A DNA stretch of 64,000 bases from Mycoplasma haemocanis str. Illinois (lineage in GTDB: Bacteria; Bacillota_I; Bacilli_A; Mycoplasmatales; Mycoplasmoidaceae). The translations under genes and the position numbers were made by a program. The notes under the pieces are model-generated. The model was not told the origin of the DNA and searched no databases. It worked only from the letters and a program-made list of their open reading frames with translations. This document shows, one piece after another, positions 1 through 9,755 of this stretch (the stretch's first letter is position 1; each line of letters starts with the position of its first letter). Location of the stretch: contig NC_016638.1 of NCBI RefSeq assembly GCF_000238995.1, forward strand, positions 558,001 to 622,000, read 5' to 3'.

Positions 1-233
1 AAGCGTTATCAACGGCCAATTCCGGAGATACCGATAAATCACATTGGGAAACTTTAGCCACCAAGTACGACAATTCTTCCGATAAGATAGCGAGTTTAGA
101 TAATTTGGGATCAGGACAGAAATGAGAAGCTTTAAGAAATAAGTGTAAGGATCTTGGAGATAAGAAAAACTACGAAGATGAATTTGATGCCAATCTTTCT
201 GCTTCTGTAACTTGATGTTCCATTTCTGCTTAA
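1..233 (+). CDS. Family A1 surface-type protein, C-terminal part (5' end outside window)
   Basis: The frame enters from the left edge (first full codon at base 3) and ends at TAA 231-233, leaving about 76 residues. They match the second module of family A1: a Trp-containing W-L-KY stretch, KCKDLGDKKNYEDEF, and a closing WC written TGA-TGT. Function unknown. The next gene starts three bases after the stop, so this is the first visible gene of a tandem + strand array. Confidence 0.85.
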
Positions 234-236
234 GCA

Positions 237-881
237 ATGCCTATCTCTGTTGCAAAGATCTCCTTGGGGGTGGTGGGAGTTTCTACGGCATCTGTTGGAG
301 GAATTTACCTATCTGGAGTTTTTAATACTACAAATAAGTTATCCATTAAGGATCTGATAACCAAAAACAAGCTCATAGTTCCCATAAAGTCTGGGGAGAA
401 TAATAGATGGAATAAGATCTGAGAGAAATATAAAACACACAATAACGGGAAAGAAAAGGACTCATGAAATCTACAAGGATGAAATCACACTAATACAACT
501 ACTAGACTTTCCTCTTTAGAAAACAAGTGTTCTTCAGAGATATCTGAAACCATCAGTGGCGAAGAAGATCCGAAATATAAAGATTTTGTATCTTGATGTA
601 CAAGAAAAGCAGAATTCAAAGACCAACTATCGGATATGGGTTACGAACCTTTATCTGAAGGGGATTCTTTATGAACCTCTAATTTTGATTCCTACAAGGC
701 GGCCGAGAATCAAACAAAGATTCATGGAGTAGATATTCAAACATCTGACACCCACACATCTAATTTGGATAAATTTAAAACAGGATGCGCAACTGCCCTA
801 TCTAAAGAAATTGACGATGAAAATTACTCCAAGACTTTTGAGGGAATAAAAAGATGATGTACCAAGAAAAAGAATAACTAA
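237..881 (+). CDS. Family B two-module Cys-containing surface-type protein
   Basis: 214 aa with TGA as Trp. A Gly/Ser-rich hydrophobic segment at about residues 4-27 is followed by SIKDLI and a hydrophilic domain. Shared with the gene at 3396 are W-HTxTxTRL-SL, KCSSE, DFVSWCTR and FEGIKRWC. Two Cys-to-WC modules are visible (KCSSE to SWC, then GCATAL to RWC). The stop TAA 879-881 shares its last base with the next ATG. No known enzyme or transporter motif is seen; function unknown. Confidence 0.9.
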
Positions 882-1504
882 TGTCTAGAGTCTTTTTTTC
901 ATCAATAGCGGGATTAAGTGCTGCCGGGATAGGGGGCGGAATTTATCTCGCCAACAAAGGAACAGAAGTCAAAAAAGAGACTATTCGAGATAAGCTCATA
1001 AAGGATAGATACACGCTATTAGATGGAAGCAAGTCTGAACACCAATCTCATTGAGCTAAGTCTTTAGAAAAATACAAAGAAGAATATAAGAATCAGACCA
1101 CATATACGGAGGGGGAATTAAAAACCCGATGTATAGAGTTGTTCAACAAAGAAGAATTGAATTATGCCGATTACAAAGTAGCAAAGAAATACTGCGTGGT
1201 TCCTAGAAAGATCTCAGAAAGATTAAAGGATATTGAATTCAAATCTTTGGATACTTCAGGAACACAACAGGAAGTGACTGAGAAATGAAAAAAATTATCA
1301 GAGGAGTATAAGAAGAAAGGAAAAGGAGACAATCAGTTGGATACTTTAGCGGCTTCTAGTGTGAATGATGCAGATGGAACTTCTTTAAAAAACAGTTGCA
1401 AAACAGTTTTAGAGAAGGAGCATTGGGATGACAAATACGATTCGCTATTAGAAAACGCAAAGAGTTGATGTACTGAAGAAGGATTTAAAAATCTACCGAC
1501 CTAA
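881..1504 (+). CDS. Family A2 two-module surface-type protein
   Basis: 207 aa. Starts at ATG 881, overlapping the previous stop by one base. N-terminal hydrophobic stretch IAGLSAAGIGGGIYLA, then TIRDKLIKDRYTLL. The A2 signature is complete: TRCIELFNKEE to KKYCVVP, ISERL, then NSCKTVLEKEHWDDKYD and a terminal SWCTEEG. The Tyr before the central Cys replaces the Trp seen in A1. It sits between a B gene and an A1 gene; A1 and A2 alternate along this array. Confidence 0.92.
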
Positions 1505-1508
1505 GTAA

Positions 1509-2150
1509 ATGTCTAAATTGGTCATTGTATCTGTGACAGGTCTCGGAGGAGCTGCGGGAATCGGTGGTGGATTTTATCTATTAAATAGAAATTCAAAGGA
1601 CAAGATCGCTTCTAAACTAGAAAAAGAAACCATTCAATCTCGTTTACAAAAGGCGAAATTTAAAATATTAGAAACTGGCTCCTCCCAATGAAACGAAATA
1701 AAAACCCAATATAACTCCAAAAAGAATGATGCTTCTAAAGTATTCTCAACTTCCAATAACGAAGTGCAAGAGAATGCTTTAAAAGAACTTTGCAGAGAGA
1801 ATTTAAATAAGTCTGAATTTGATGATGATCTCTATTCCAAAGTAAAAAGGTGGTGTGTGGTTCCCACAACCATTTCTTCCCATCTAAAGTCATGGGGAGT
1901 TACACCTTTATCCACCGATGAATCTAAAGAGGAGCAAAAGGATAAATGGGAAGAGTTAGCAAATAAATATGATTCTTCCTCTAACAAAATAAAGGATCTT
2001 AACTCCTTAAATAGCGAGAAGTGAAAATCCCTAAGAACCAAATGCAAATCTATGGGAGAGAAGAAAAATTACGAGGACGATTTTGATTCTTTCTTTGAAT
2101 CATCCAAAGTTTGATGCTCATCAAACGATTCTAAAACTTCTCCTCAGTAA
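1509..2150 (+). CDS. Family A1 two-module surface-type protein
   Basis: 213 aa. The hydrophobic segment (residues 4-25, GLGGAAGIGGGFYLL) precedes module 1 (IQSRLQKAKFKIL ... ELC ... RWCVVP at about 115-119) and module 2 (ISSHLKSWGVTPL ... TKCKSMGEKKNYEDDFD ... VWCSS). The two halves can be aligned with each other, which is the clearest sign of internal duplication. The stop TAA 2148-2150 overlaps the next ATG by one base (TAATG). Confidence 0.92.
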
Positions 2151-2767
2151 TGGTATCCAAAATTGCTATTGCATCCGTGGCAGGAATAGGAACTGTGGGA
2201 ATGATAGGGTTCGGAGTATATTACTTTTTCTCAAGGGCAGAAGATAAAAGCCTAAAAGCCAAATTAGTATCCGACAAACATACACCTTTAGAGTCGAGAA
2301 ATAAAGATCATGAAGCTCATTGGAAATCCTCCTTAGAGAAGTACAAAATTAAACATACCGATAAGCAACAGTGGAATGAATCTCAGCTTAAGAGTTTGTG
2401 TAATGGACTTTTTAAAAAGGAAGATATAGAGACTGATAACTATAACGAAGCAAAGAAATATTGTGTAGTTCCTAGAAATATTTCTGAGAGACTTAGAGAT
2501 CTGGGTTTTAAGGAATTAGATACTAGACATAGTAAAGATATTCCTGAATGAACTAAGCTATCCGAAGAATACATGAAGGGTGGAACTAATTTTAAAAAAT
2601 TAAAAGATCTGGAAACTACCCAAGTTACGAGTGATAATGGAGCCACCCTGAGAACTAAGTGTGGTGAAATTCTAAAGAAGGAACATTGGGATGATGATTA
2701 TGAAACCCTACTAGATAGCTCCAAGGTTTGGTGTACAGAGCACGGCTTTAAATCTATTTCTGTTTAA
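2150..2767 (+). CDS. Family A2 two-module surface-type protein
   Basis: 205 aa, starting at ATG 2150 inside the preceding stop codon. Hydrophobic segment IAIASVAGIGTVGMIGFGVYYFF. Module 1 ends KYCVVPRNISERLRDLGFKEL; module 2 has TKCGEILKKEHWDDDYE and VWCTEHG. Close in pattern to the gene at 881. Two bases separate it from the next start, as expected for one polycistronic message. Confidence 0.92.
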
Positions 2768-2769
2768 TA

Positions 2770-3396
2770 ATGTCCAAGATTGCTATTGCATCCTTGGCGG
2801 GATTAGGAGCTGCAGGAGCTAGTGGATTTGGAATTTATAACTTCTACTTTAAGAGCTCTAAAAATAGGATTATCTCCATCAGGGATAGACTGGTTTCCGA
2901 AGGATTCAAGCTTCTAACTTCGTCTGATAAGAGTCATTGGACAGAATTAAAAGGGGCATACAATAATAAGAAATCTGACAATGATAAGGTATTTAAAAAA
3001 TCCAGAGAGGACATAGATGAAGAGACGTTAAAAACCCTATGTGCAGAGGTTTTGGAGAAGGAAGAAAATGATTTATCTTATTCCAAAGCTAAAAAATGGT
3101 GTGTGGTTCCTGTCTCTGTAACAGAACACCTATCTAATCTGAAATTAAATCTATTAAGTACAACTGGTGATGGCAATAAATCGGAGTGAGAGAAGGTAGT
3201 GACGGAATATGAAAAGGATGTAAATCCAGGAAAGAGAATATCTGATCTTTCTACATTAAGTGATCAAAAGTGAGAAAAAATCAGAGATAAGTGCAAAGAT
3301 CTTTCTTCCAAAAAGAGTTACGAAGATGATTTTGATACCAGCTTAGAATCCTCTAAAAGGTGATGCGTTGCTAACTTTATAGGGAAAGTAGCTTAA
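2770..3396 (+). CDS. Family A1 two-module surface-type protein
   Basis: 208 aa. N-terminus MSKIAIASLAGLGAAGASGFGIYNF is almost the same as the previous gene's, although the bodies belong to different subfamilies (A1 here, with LCAEVLEKEEND, KKWCVVPVSVTEHL, DKCKDLSSKKSYEDDFD, RWC). This suggests the signal region and body can be shuffled. TAA 3394-3396 overlaps the next ATG by one base. Confidence 0.92.
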
Positions 3397-4025
3397 TGGA
3401 AGTATTCTCAAAGATAGTCTTAGGAGCTGGAACAGCTGCAGGAATTTCTGGTGTTGGTTATTTAAGTTTCTCTCATTTAAATAAAGAGAAAACTACTTCC
3501 ATAAAGGAACTAATACTGAAAGATCCATCCATCGCTTTAATAAATTCAAATGAAGAGGCTAGATGATCTAAGATATGGACAGAATACGCTAAGCAAAATG
3601 CCAATAAAGCAAAGGATTCATGAAGCTTGGAAGGATGGGATCACACAAAAACACAAACTAGACTTCCTTCTTTATCAGCCAAATGTTCTTCAGAGCTATT
3701 AAGGGAAGTAAAAAGTACAGAAGATAAAGAATATAAAGACTTTGTTACTTGGTGCACTAGAGAGGCCGAATTTCAAGATAAGCTTGCTAGAGAGGGATAC
3801 AGACCTATATCTGAAAAAGATCAAGAATCAACTTGAACCAATAACTTCAATGAATATAAGAAAGCCGACAATAAGTTAAAAATACACGATCTTACAATAG
3901 GGGAACAAGAACAACAATCTGATAAATTAAAGGAAGGATGTAAAACTGCTTTAGCTAAACCTATAAGTGATTCAAATTATGCAGCTACATTTGAAGGAAT
4001 TAAGAGATGATGTGCAGTTAAATAA
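3396..4025 (+). CDS. Family B two-module surface-type protein
   Basis: 209 aa; second B member of the array, paralogous to the gene at 237 (SIKELI, WDHTKTQTRLPSL, KCSSELL, DFVTWCTREAEF, GCKTALAKPISD, FEGIKRWC). Single hydrophobic segment at residues 5-26. Starts at ATG 3396 in a TAATG overlap and ends in another (TAA 4023-4025). Role unknown. Confidence 0.92.
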
Positions 4026-4642
4026 TGTCTAGAGCAATAGTAGCTTCTTTGGTGGGAATAGGGGGTATCGGTGGAGGATTGGGAGCTTATAAGCTATATT
4101 CCTCTTCTAAAGAAAAGACCATTTCTACTAGTACAATAGCAGACAGGCTAAGAGCCGAAAAATTCTCTCCATTAGGGACTAATTCTACCGATGAAGCTAA
4201 TTGAACAAAAATAAAAGAAGCATATGAGAAAGTAAAATCAGATCAAACTAAAGTCTTTTCGGAATCTGGAGAATTAAAAGATTTATGTCGAACTGCTTTA
4301 GCTAAGCTAGAAACAGATTCCGATTATCTAAAAGCGAAAAAATGATGCGTAGTTCCAATCTCCCTTTCTTCTCATTTAGATAAACTAGGATTCAAGTCAT
4401 TGTCTTCACAAGATAATGATCAAAATCCAGATAAGACTAAGTGAGAGAATATTGTGACAGAGCATAAGAAGAGTGAGAATCAAGATAAACGTATCTCCGA
4501 CTTAGGTGATTTAAATACCGATGGGTGAAAGACTATTATGAAGAAATGTAAAGAAATTGGAGAGAAGCAAAATTACGATGATGAATTTACAAATAATTTT
4601 GAAAAATATAAAAAGTGATGTTCTGAAAAGAAAGCTAATTAG
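4025..4642 (+). CDS. Family A1 two-module surface-type protein
   Basis: 205 aa. Hydrophobic GIGGIGGGLGAYKLY, then STIADRLRAEKFSPL, LCRTALAKLETDSDY, KKWCVVPISLSSHL, KKCKEIGEKQNYDDEF and KKWCSEKKAN. Last + gene of this array. Its TAG (4640-4642) overlaps the stop of the converging - strand gene by three bases, so no terminator fits between them. Confidence 0.92.
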
Positions 4643-5232
4643 CTGGACGACTTAACACACCATTTAGCCACCTTCTCATAACTCTTTCCACCTTCAAAAA
4701 ATTCATACATCTTCTTACTTAAATAAGTCTCACACCACGTCTTAAGAGCGGGACCTCCCTGTTGTTTTTGAGTAGCATTAACTTTCTTAAAAGTTTCATC
4801 CTCTATCTCTCCACCAGCCTTTCCTTGATTGTAAGTCTCCCACGCTTTCTCTCAACCTCCTTCTTCTCAAATCTCTTTAGAATTAGCTTTCAATTCCTCC
4901 CTTACAGACCTCACATTAACTACACATCATTTAAAAACCAAATCAAACTTCGACTCATCCCTACCAGCAAGACTATCCTCACACCATTGAGGCAACTGTT
5001 CTTTACTAATTCCCGGTATAGGAGTCTCAACCCCATAAAACTCCTTCCAAGAATTCCAGATGGAATCTATTTTGGAATTGAGAATCTTCTTATGTGAAGA
5101 ATTCTTTAATTTCTCCTCCAACTTAGAGAGAAGGGAACTCTTAGATAAATACTTATGTCCTAAAACTCCCCCAACAGCAACCGTACCAGCTCCTAGGACG
5201 GAAAGAGATGCTAAAGCGACTTTAGAGGGCAT
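4639..5232 (-). CDS. Two-module Cys surface-type protein, unassigned subfamily
   Basis: 197 aa from ATG at 5232 to TAA at 4641-4639. Hydrophobic SVLGAGTVAVGGVLGHKY, then QWCEDSLAGRDESKF to KWCVV and TWCETYLSKKMYEFF to KWCVKSSS: two Cys-pair modules, without the A, C or E signatures. It converges on and overlaps the + gene ending at 4642. Only one copy is seen in this window. Function unknown. Confidence 0.9.
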
Positions 5233-5243
5233 TCCTAACAGAA

Positions 5244-5855
5244 CTATTTAACACACAAAGACTCAGCTCTCTTGTAATCCTCACTTTGTCCATTTATAAA
5301 AGGAATATCTACCTTAGAAAAACACCAATCTCTTATCTGCTGTCAAGTTACCTTATCCTTCTGTAAAACTCCCCCCGATTCTTGCGGAATTTGAAGATTT
5401 CCATTATTATCTTGTGGGTAGTTATTCTTCTTATCAGACCAATCTTTCTCTTCCTTTGAGTCTATTCAAGACTTATTATCAACTTTGTCATTAAACTGAG
5501 TTCTTAAAGTATTTCTAGAACATCATTCAACATACGAACTGAACCTATTCTCTTCTTTAACTTGAGATTCTCTTCTGCAATAAGCCTTAAATTTCTCTTT
5601 ATCTAAACCATCCTTGGAAAGACCTTCCAAATCCACCTTATCCTTGTAAAACTTCTTATATTCTTCAACTAATTCTCCCCAAACCGAATCATGCCTATCA
5701 CTTGAAACATCTAAAAGGATCTTTCCTTTTATCTCTTTCCTAAACTTCTCTTCAAGGGTAATTCCGGAATTTGTAGATTTCAAATAAACAACACCAGCAG
5801 TTGTAGCGCAACCTACTGCTCCTACGGACCCTAAGGCCAAAACATACTTACTCAT
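5244..5855 (-). CDS. Family C two-module surface-type protein
   Basis: 203 aa. MSKYVLALGSVGAVGCATTAGVVYL is the hydrophobic N-terminus, here with a Cys inside it. Family C marks: EKFRKEIKGKILLDVSSDRHDSVWGELVEEYK, YVEWCSRNTLRTQFND, IRDWCFSKVDIPF, DYKRAESLCVK. Stop is TAG (CTA on + at 5244-5246). It lies divergent to the E gene at 5944 and opens a gene block that recurs at 25576. Confidence 0.92.
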
Positions 5856-5943
5856 ACCTTACGCTCCCAATTAAACTAACCTAAGATTATTAATATATTT
5901 TGCATCTCACATCATGGAAAATATTTAGAATGTTCCATCCTAT
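5856..5943. promoter_or_regulatory. Divergent intergenic region, candidate two-way promoter
   Basis: 88 bases between the starts of a C gene (-) and an E gene (+). It is very AT-rich and contains TAATATATTTTG (5891-5902), resembling a -10 element on either strand. No ribosome-binding motif stands out before ATG 5944. The equivalent gap before the paralogous E gene at 26257 is shorter and only loosely similar. Assignment rests on position and composition. Confidence 0.4.
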
Positions 5944-6636
5944 ATGAACATAAAGCTTTTAGGTCTCGCAGGCTCATTAGGAACTGCAGTTGTAGGAGGG
6001 GGAGTATATTTAACTATTCGAGACTCTTCTAAACCAATTTCAATAACTCACCTTCTAACATCCGAAAGGGGATTATTACTTCTTTCTGAATCTAATGATG
6101 TCAAATGACAAGATGCCTGAAAGAATTACCGAGATTCTCACAAAGAAAATGGAAGTAATAACTATAGGGAGAAAGATACATGAAATATAAAGAATTGATC
6201 CACCAAGAAAGGGGAAGATAGCGTTCCTGAAGAATTCAAAGAGGAATGTAAGAAAAGAGCCAAATTAGAGACTTACGGAAAGAACAATAAGGAATATCAA
6301 AACGTTAAATCCTGATGTACCAGACCTAAAAAGGTGAGTGAATTGCTAAGTTCTGAAGGAAAGAAAGCTCTGTTAAAGGGTAATGGGGATGAAGGGGAAT
6401 GAGGAAAGTCTTGAGAAAAGTACAGGGCACACCATCAGAAGCAACCCTCCAGCGGAGCAATAAATTACCAAGACCAAGATGAACTAGGAGTTTCTTCTTG
6501 GACAACTAAACGTTCAGAAACTAACGTTCCTAACGAATATAAAACAGCTTGTCAGACTAAATCAGAAGCATATATAGAAGTCGAAAAAGTTACTGAAGAT
6601 GACACTTTCAAAAAAGGTAGAGAAGTGATGCACTAG
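5944..6636 (+). CDS. Family E two-module surface-type protein, frameshifted at its C-terminus
   Basis: 230 codons as it stands. Hydrophobic GLAGSLGTAVVGGGVYL, then the E motifs SWCTRPKKVSELL, EGEWGKSWEKYRAHH and YKTACQTKSEAYI. Paralogues at 26257 and 29309 end with K-V-WCTK; here the frame reads GREVMH then TAG 6634-6636. Moving one base forward after the A6 run (6610-6615) restores KVEKWCTRPIT and TAA 6647-6649, just before the next ATG. So the final conserved WC is lost unless the A run contracts, +1 slippage occurs, or the base is a sequencing error. Confidence 0.85.
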
Positions 6637-6651
6637 ACCAATCACCTAATA

Positions 6652-7284
6652 ATGAACCCAGTATCTAAAATAGCTATTTCTGTTTTAGCTGTAGGAGGAG
6701 CTACAGCGGCTGGAGGATATTCTTGACATCTATCCCAACTTTCAACCATATCTAGCCTTATAGAAGTGGATGAAGAAGTAATCCAATTAACTAATAGTTC
6801 ATCTGTTGGAGATTGAAATGCAGCATGAAAAACCTATAAGGAGAGCAATAACGCTTGAAAGATACCAGATTACAATTCCGTTGACGCTCCCCAATCCTTC
6901 AAAGATGTATGTTTAAATAAAAGTCAAGAGAAGACAAAAGGAGTTCACAGTTCGGAGTTTCAAAATTTCAAGAAATGATGTTCTCGAAATTTAACTGTTG
7001 CCGAATGGTTAAAAAAATCTAACATCTCACTATTGAACTCTTCGGATACATCCGACAAATGAGATGCAGCTTGGAAAAGATATAAAGATGAACCTAAGAA
7101 TAAAACTCAAGATGGTCAGAAAGCTGCTGACAAGGATATTTGAGAGATAAAGGATTGAACTTCAAATAAAGATCAAAATAAAGCAAGTGAGGGATTCAAA
7201 GAAAAATGTTCAGAAAAAGCTAGTTTAAAAATCAAGAATAAAAATGATGATCTATATCAACAAGTATCAAGTTGGTGTGTTTAA
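6652..7284 (+). CDS. Family F two-module surface-type protein
   Basis: 210 aa. N-terminus MNPVSKIAISVLAVGGATAAGGYSWHLSQLSTISSLI places a Trp at the end of the hydrophobic segment. Then SFKDVCLNKSQEKTKG, SEFQNFKKWCSRN, AEWLKKSNISLLN and, in module 2, KCSEKASLKIKNKNDDLY ... SWCV at the very end. Paralogues at 26955 and 29990 also follow an E gene directly. TAA 7282-7284 overlaps the next ATG by one base. Confidence 0.92.
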
Positions 7285-7925
7285 TGGAAATTTCTAAAGT
7301 TGCACTAGGATTACTGGGAACTGCCGGTGTATCTGGGGGAGGAATTTTTACAGCTTACAAGATGGGAGTTTTTTATGACTCCAAAAAGCCTTTAAGCGTA
7401 GAACAAAGATTGAAAAATGAGGAATATGAACTTGTTCATTCAAACGAAACACGTAAGGAAATCTTTAAGGATCTAAAAGGTGATACTTCGTTTATAGAAG
7501 AGCTGAATAAATACAAGGGAACTGAAGAAACCCTATCCCAAAATAGTAACGACGACGAGGGGAGTATAGTCTTAGAGAAGATGTGCTCTTCTTTGTTAAA
7601 AAGCCCGGAGAATAAGGATTTTGAACTTGCTTCTAAATGATGTGTTTTAAGAGTTAAAGATAGGGCTTTATCAAATAAATCGTGGATACCTTCTGGAGAG
7701 GAAAGTTCTTGAAAGCAATCTTTCAATACACATAAAGATGCAATGGCAACTTATGGAGTGTCTGGAATCTCCAGCAGCACCCAAGAAAATGAGGGTTATG
7801 CTAAAGTAAAAGAGTGATGTTCCTCAAATACCAACCTTCCAATTAATAAATCCAGAAAGACCATATTAAATAAAGCCCTTGATTGATGTACTAAAGCCAC
7901 TTCCTCCCCGGGTGCAGCAGGTTAG
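7284..7925 (+). CDS. Family G two-module surface-type protein
   Basis: 213 aa. An upstream in-frame ATG at 7272 exists, but ATG 7284 in the TAATG overlap is preferred because the paralogue at 27581 begins the same way and MEISKVALGLLG starts at the right distance from the membrane segment. Motifs: VEQRLKNEEYELV, KEIFKDLKGD, MCSSLLKSPE, KWCVLR, VKEWCSSNTNLPINKSRKTI, DWCTKA. TAG 7923-7925 overlaps the converging C gene by four bases. Confidence 0.92.
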
Positions 7926-8539
7926 GCTACACACATAGCTTCTGCTCTTTTATAATCCTCATTCGCTTCCTTTATAAAAGGAGTATTCACCTTAGTAAAG
8001 CACCAATCCATTATATTTTTCGACGTTACTTGATTTTTAGCAATAGTTGTTGATCCCGTTTGAGGCAGCTGAAGTTTGTCATTATTATTTTCGGGATAAC
8101 TATTCTTCTTAGAATCCCAATCGCTTTCAACAGTAGAAGTAATCCAAGTCTTTCCTGAGCCCTTAGCATTAAATTGAGTCTGTAAAGTATTCCTAGAACA
8201 TCACTCAACATAAGATTTAAACTTAGATTCTTCTTTTAGATCAGAATTCTCCTTACAACGTAACTTCAACTTTGTCTTATCTATATCGGACTTAGAAATT
8301 CCTTCAATATCCTGTCTATTAGGATGATCAGCTTTATACTCCTCAACTAATGCATCCCAAACATCATCATGTTTAGTTCCATCCACATCCAAAAGTATCC
8401 TTCCTTTAACTTCCCTATTAAATCTATCTTTAAGACTCACATTTGTACCCAGAGTAGATCTTCAATAAACGAAACCAGCAGCCCCTGCACTTCCCACCAC
8501 TCCCACAGAAGATCCGAAAACAAAAAGAGACTTACCCAT
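7922..8539 (-). CDS. Family C two-module surface-type protein
   Basis: 205 aa from ATG 8539. MGKSLFVFGSSVGVVGSAGAAGFVYW is the hydrophobic segment; then SLKDRFNREVKGRILLDVDGTKHDDVW, YVEWCSRNTLQTQFNAK, IMDWCFTKVNTPF, YKRAEAMCVA. Its stop TAA overlaps the G gene's TAG within TTAG (7922-7925). Upstream lies a D gene one base away, so C and D are probably cotranscribed leftwards. Confidence 0.92.
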
Positions 8540-8540
8540 A

Positions 8541-8960
8541 TTACTGAGCTTCTTTAGTACATCACTTTAAAGCCTTTTTATATACAGCATCCTCAGCAGA
8601 GGAAAAATCGGAATCCAAATACTTCTTACACCACTTCTTCATCTTTTCAACATCCACAGAACTAGATTTAGCAATGGAAGTCTCCTGACCCGACTCACCT
8701 ATATCCGCAATTAATTCAGTATCAAGAGCATTAGCATATGCCTCTTTCCTTTTATTTCACTCTGCAGAATGCGTATTAGAACTTCCAGCATCTGTACTTA
8801 AAATCGTCTTTTTAGCCTCCTTTAAAACTTCAGATATTGATCTTTTCTTTTGCTCCTTAGGGGAAGTATCTCCCCGAGTAAAGTAAATATATCCTCCAAC
8901 TCCAGCACTCCCTACAGCTGCAGTTCCAGTAGCCAAATAGACTAACGAAAGTTTTCCCAT
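8541..8960 (-). CDS. Family D single-module surface-type protein
   Basis: 139 aa, about two thirds of the usual length. MGKLSLVYLATGTAAVGSAGVGGYIYFTRG is the membrane segment; one module follows: SISEVLKEAKKTIL, AEWNKRKEAY, MKKWCKKYLDSDF, LKWCTKEAQ. Only one Cys-pair unit is present, which makes it the simplest form of the architecture in this window. Its paralogue at 28819 occupies the same place in the duplicated block. Confidence 0.92.
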
Positions 8961-9093
8961 AGTTATTAATCTAGCTATTCATTAGTAAGCAAGATCAGAA
9001 TATTTTTTCCTATAAAGATACAAAATCCATATTTTTAAGTGGAATGTTACTTTTGAAAAATAATAAAGGGTTAAAAGGCTGTAATTGTCAATC
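8961..9093. promoter_or_regulatory. Divergent intergenic region, candidate promoters
   Basis: 133 bases between the D gene (-) and the long + array starting at 9094. AT-rich, with TATAAAGATA and AATAATAAAG as possible -10-like sites. No hairpin or small ORF with support. It is the only sizeable gap before eleven consecutive + genes that run to 16940, so it is a likely start of that transcript. Confidence 0.35.
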
Positions 9094-9735
9094 ATGAGCA
9101 AATTAGTTCTTCCTTTGGTGGGCATAGGTGGTGTTGGAGTAGCTGGTTTAGGTGGGTATTCTCTTTTGAAAAAATCTTGAGAGACACCTAAGGAACAAAC
9201 ATTTAAGGATAAGTATTCACATGCCATTCTTGCAAGTGGAGATGACCTATGAGCAACCAAGTTCAAAGACCTCAAAGATGGAAGTAATCCTACACACTCA
9301 AGATTATTGGAGGCTCAAACTAAATTCAAATCTAATGATTCAGATGAAAACGCCAAACTATTGCAGAAAGAGGGTTGTGAAGACATATACAACTCCAAGC
9401 TAGAAGGCTCTAACTACCTGCAAGACTTCCGAAAATATTGTGCTAAATTAGTTAGTAACGCAGTGAAGGGAACTTGAATTGTTGATGATACTGCCAATTC
9501 TGGAAAGTGAGATACCAAGTTGAACTCCCTTAAGACCCACAATGGGTCATTGGATACGTCACTCGAAACTTTAAAAGGTAAATTAAACGCAAATTCCGGA
9601 GCTAATGTGGATGCCAATAAGAGGGGAGAGCTTAAGAACTGATGCGATGGCATTAAAGGGGAGATTTTTATGGGAGATAAAGATATCAAATTTACACAAG
9701 CCCAACTTTACTGCGTTGAAAACCCAGGAACCTAG
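9094..9735 (+). CDS. Family H two-module surface-type protein
   Basis: 213 aa. MSKLVLPLVGIGGVGVAGLGGYSLL, then TFKDKYSHAIL, LWATKFKDLKDG, EGCEDIYNSKLEGSNYLQDFRKYCAK (module 1) and LKNWCDGIKGEIFMGDKDIKFTQAQLYC (module 2). In H the first Cys of module 1 follows Gly and the last Cys follows Tyr, so Trp-Cys occurs only in module 2. First of four consecutive H genes. Confidence 0.92.
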
Positions 9736-9755
9736 TTTAATAGCTAGAAACAATC

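Noticed and set aside
4762-5097. A 111-codon + strand open frame
   Set aside because: Entirely antisense to a well-supported - strand gene (4639-5232) with family features; its translation shows no relation to any neighbour.
6609-6616. A-AAA-AAG as a programmed -1 frameshift heptamer in the E gene
   Set aside because: The change needed to reach the conserved ending is +1, and the -1 frame meets TAG at once.
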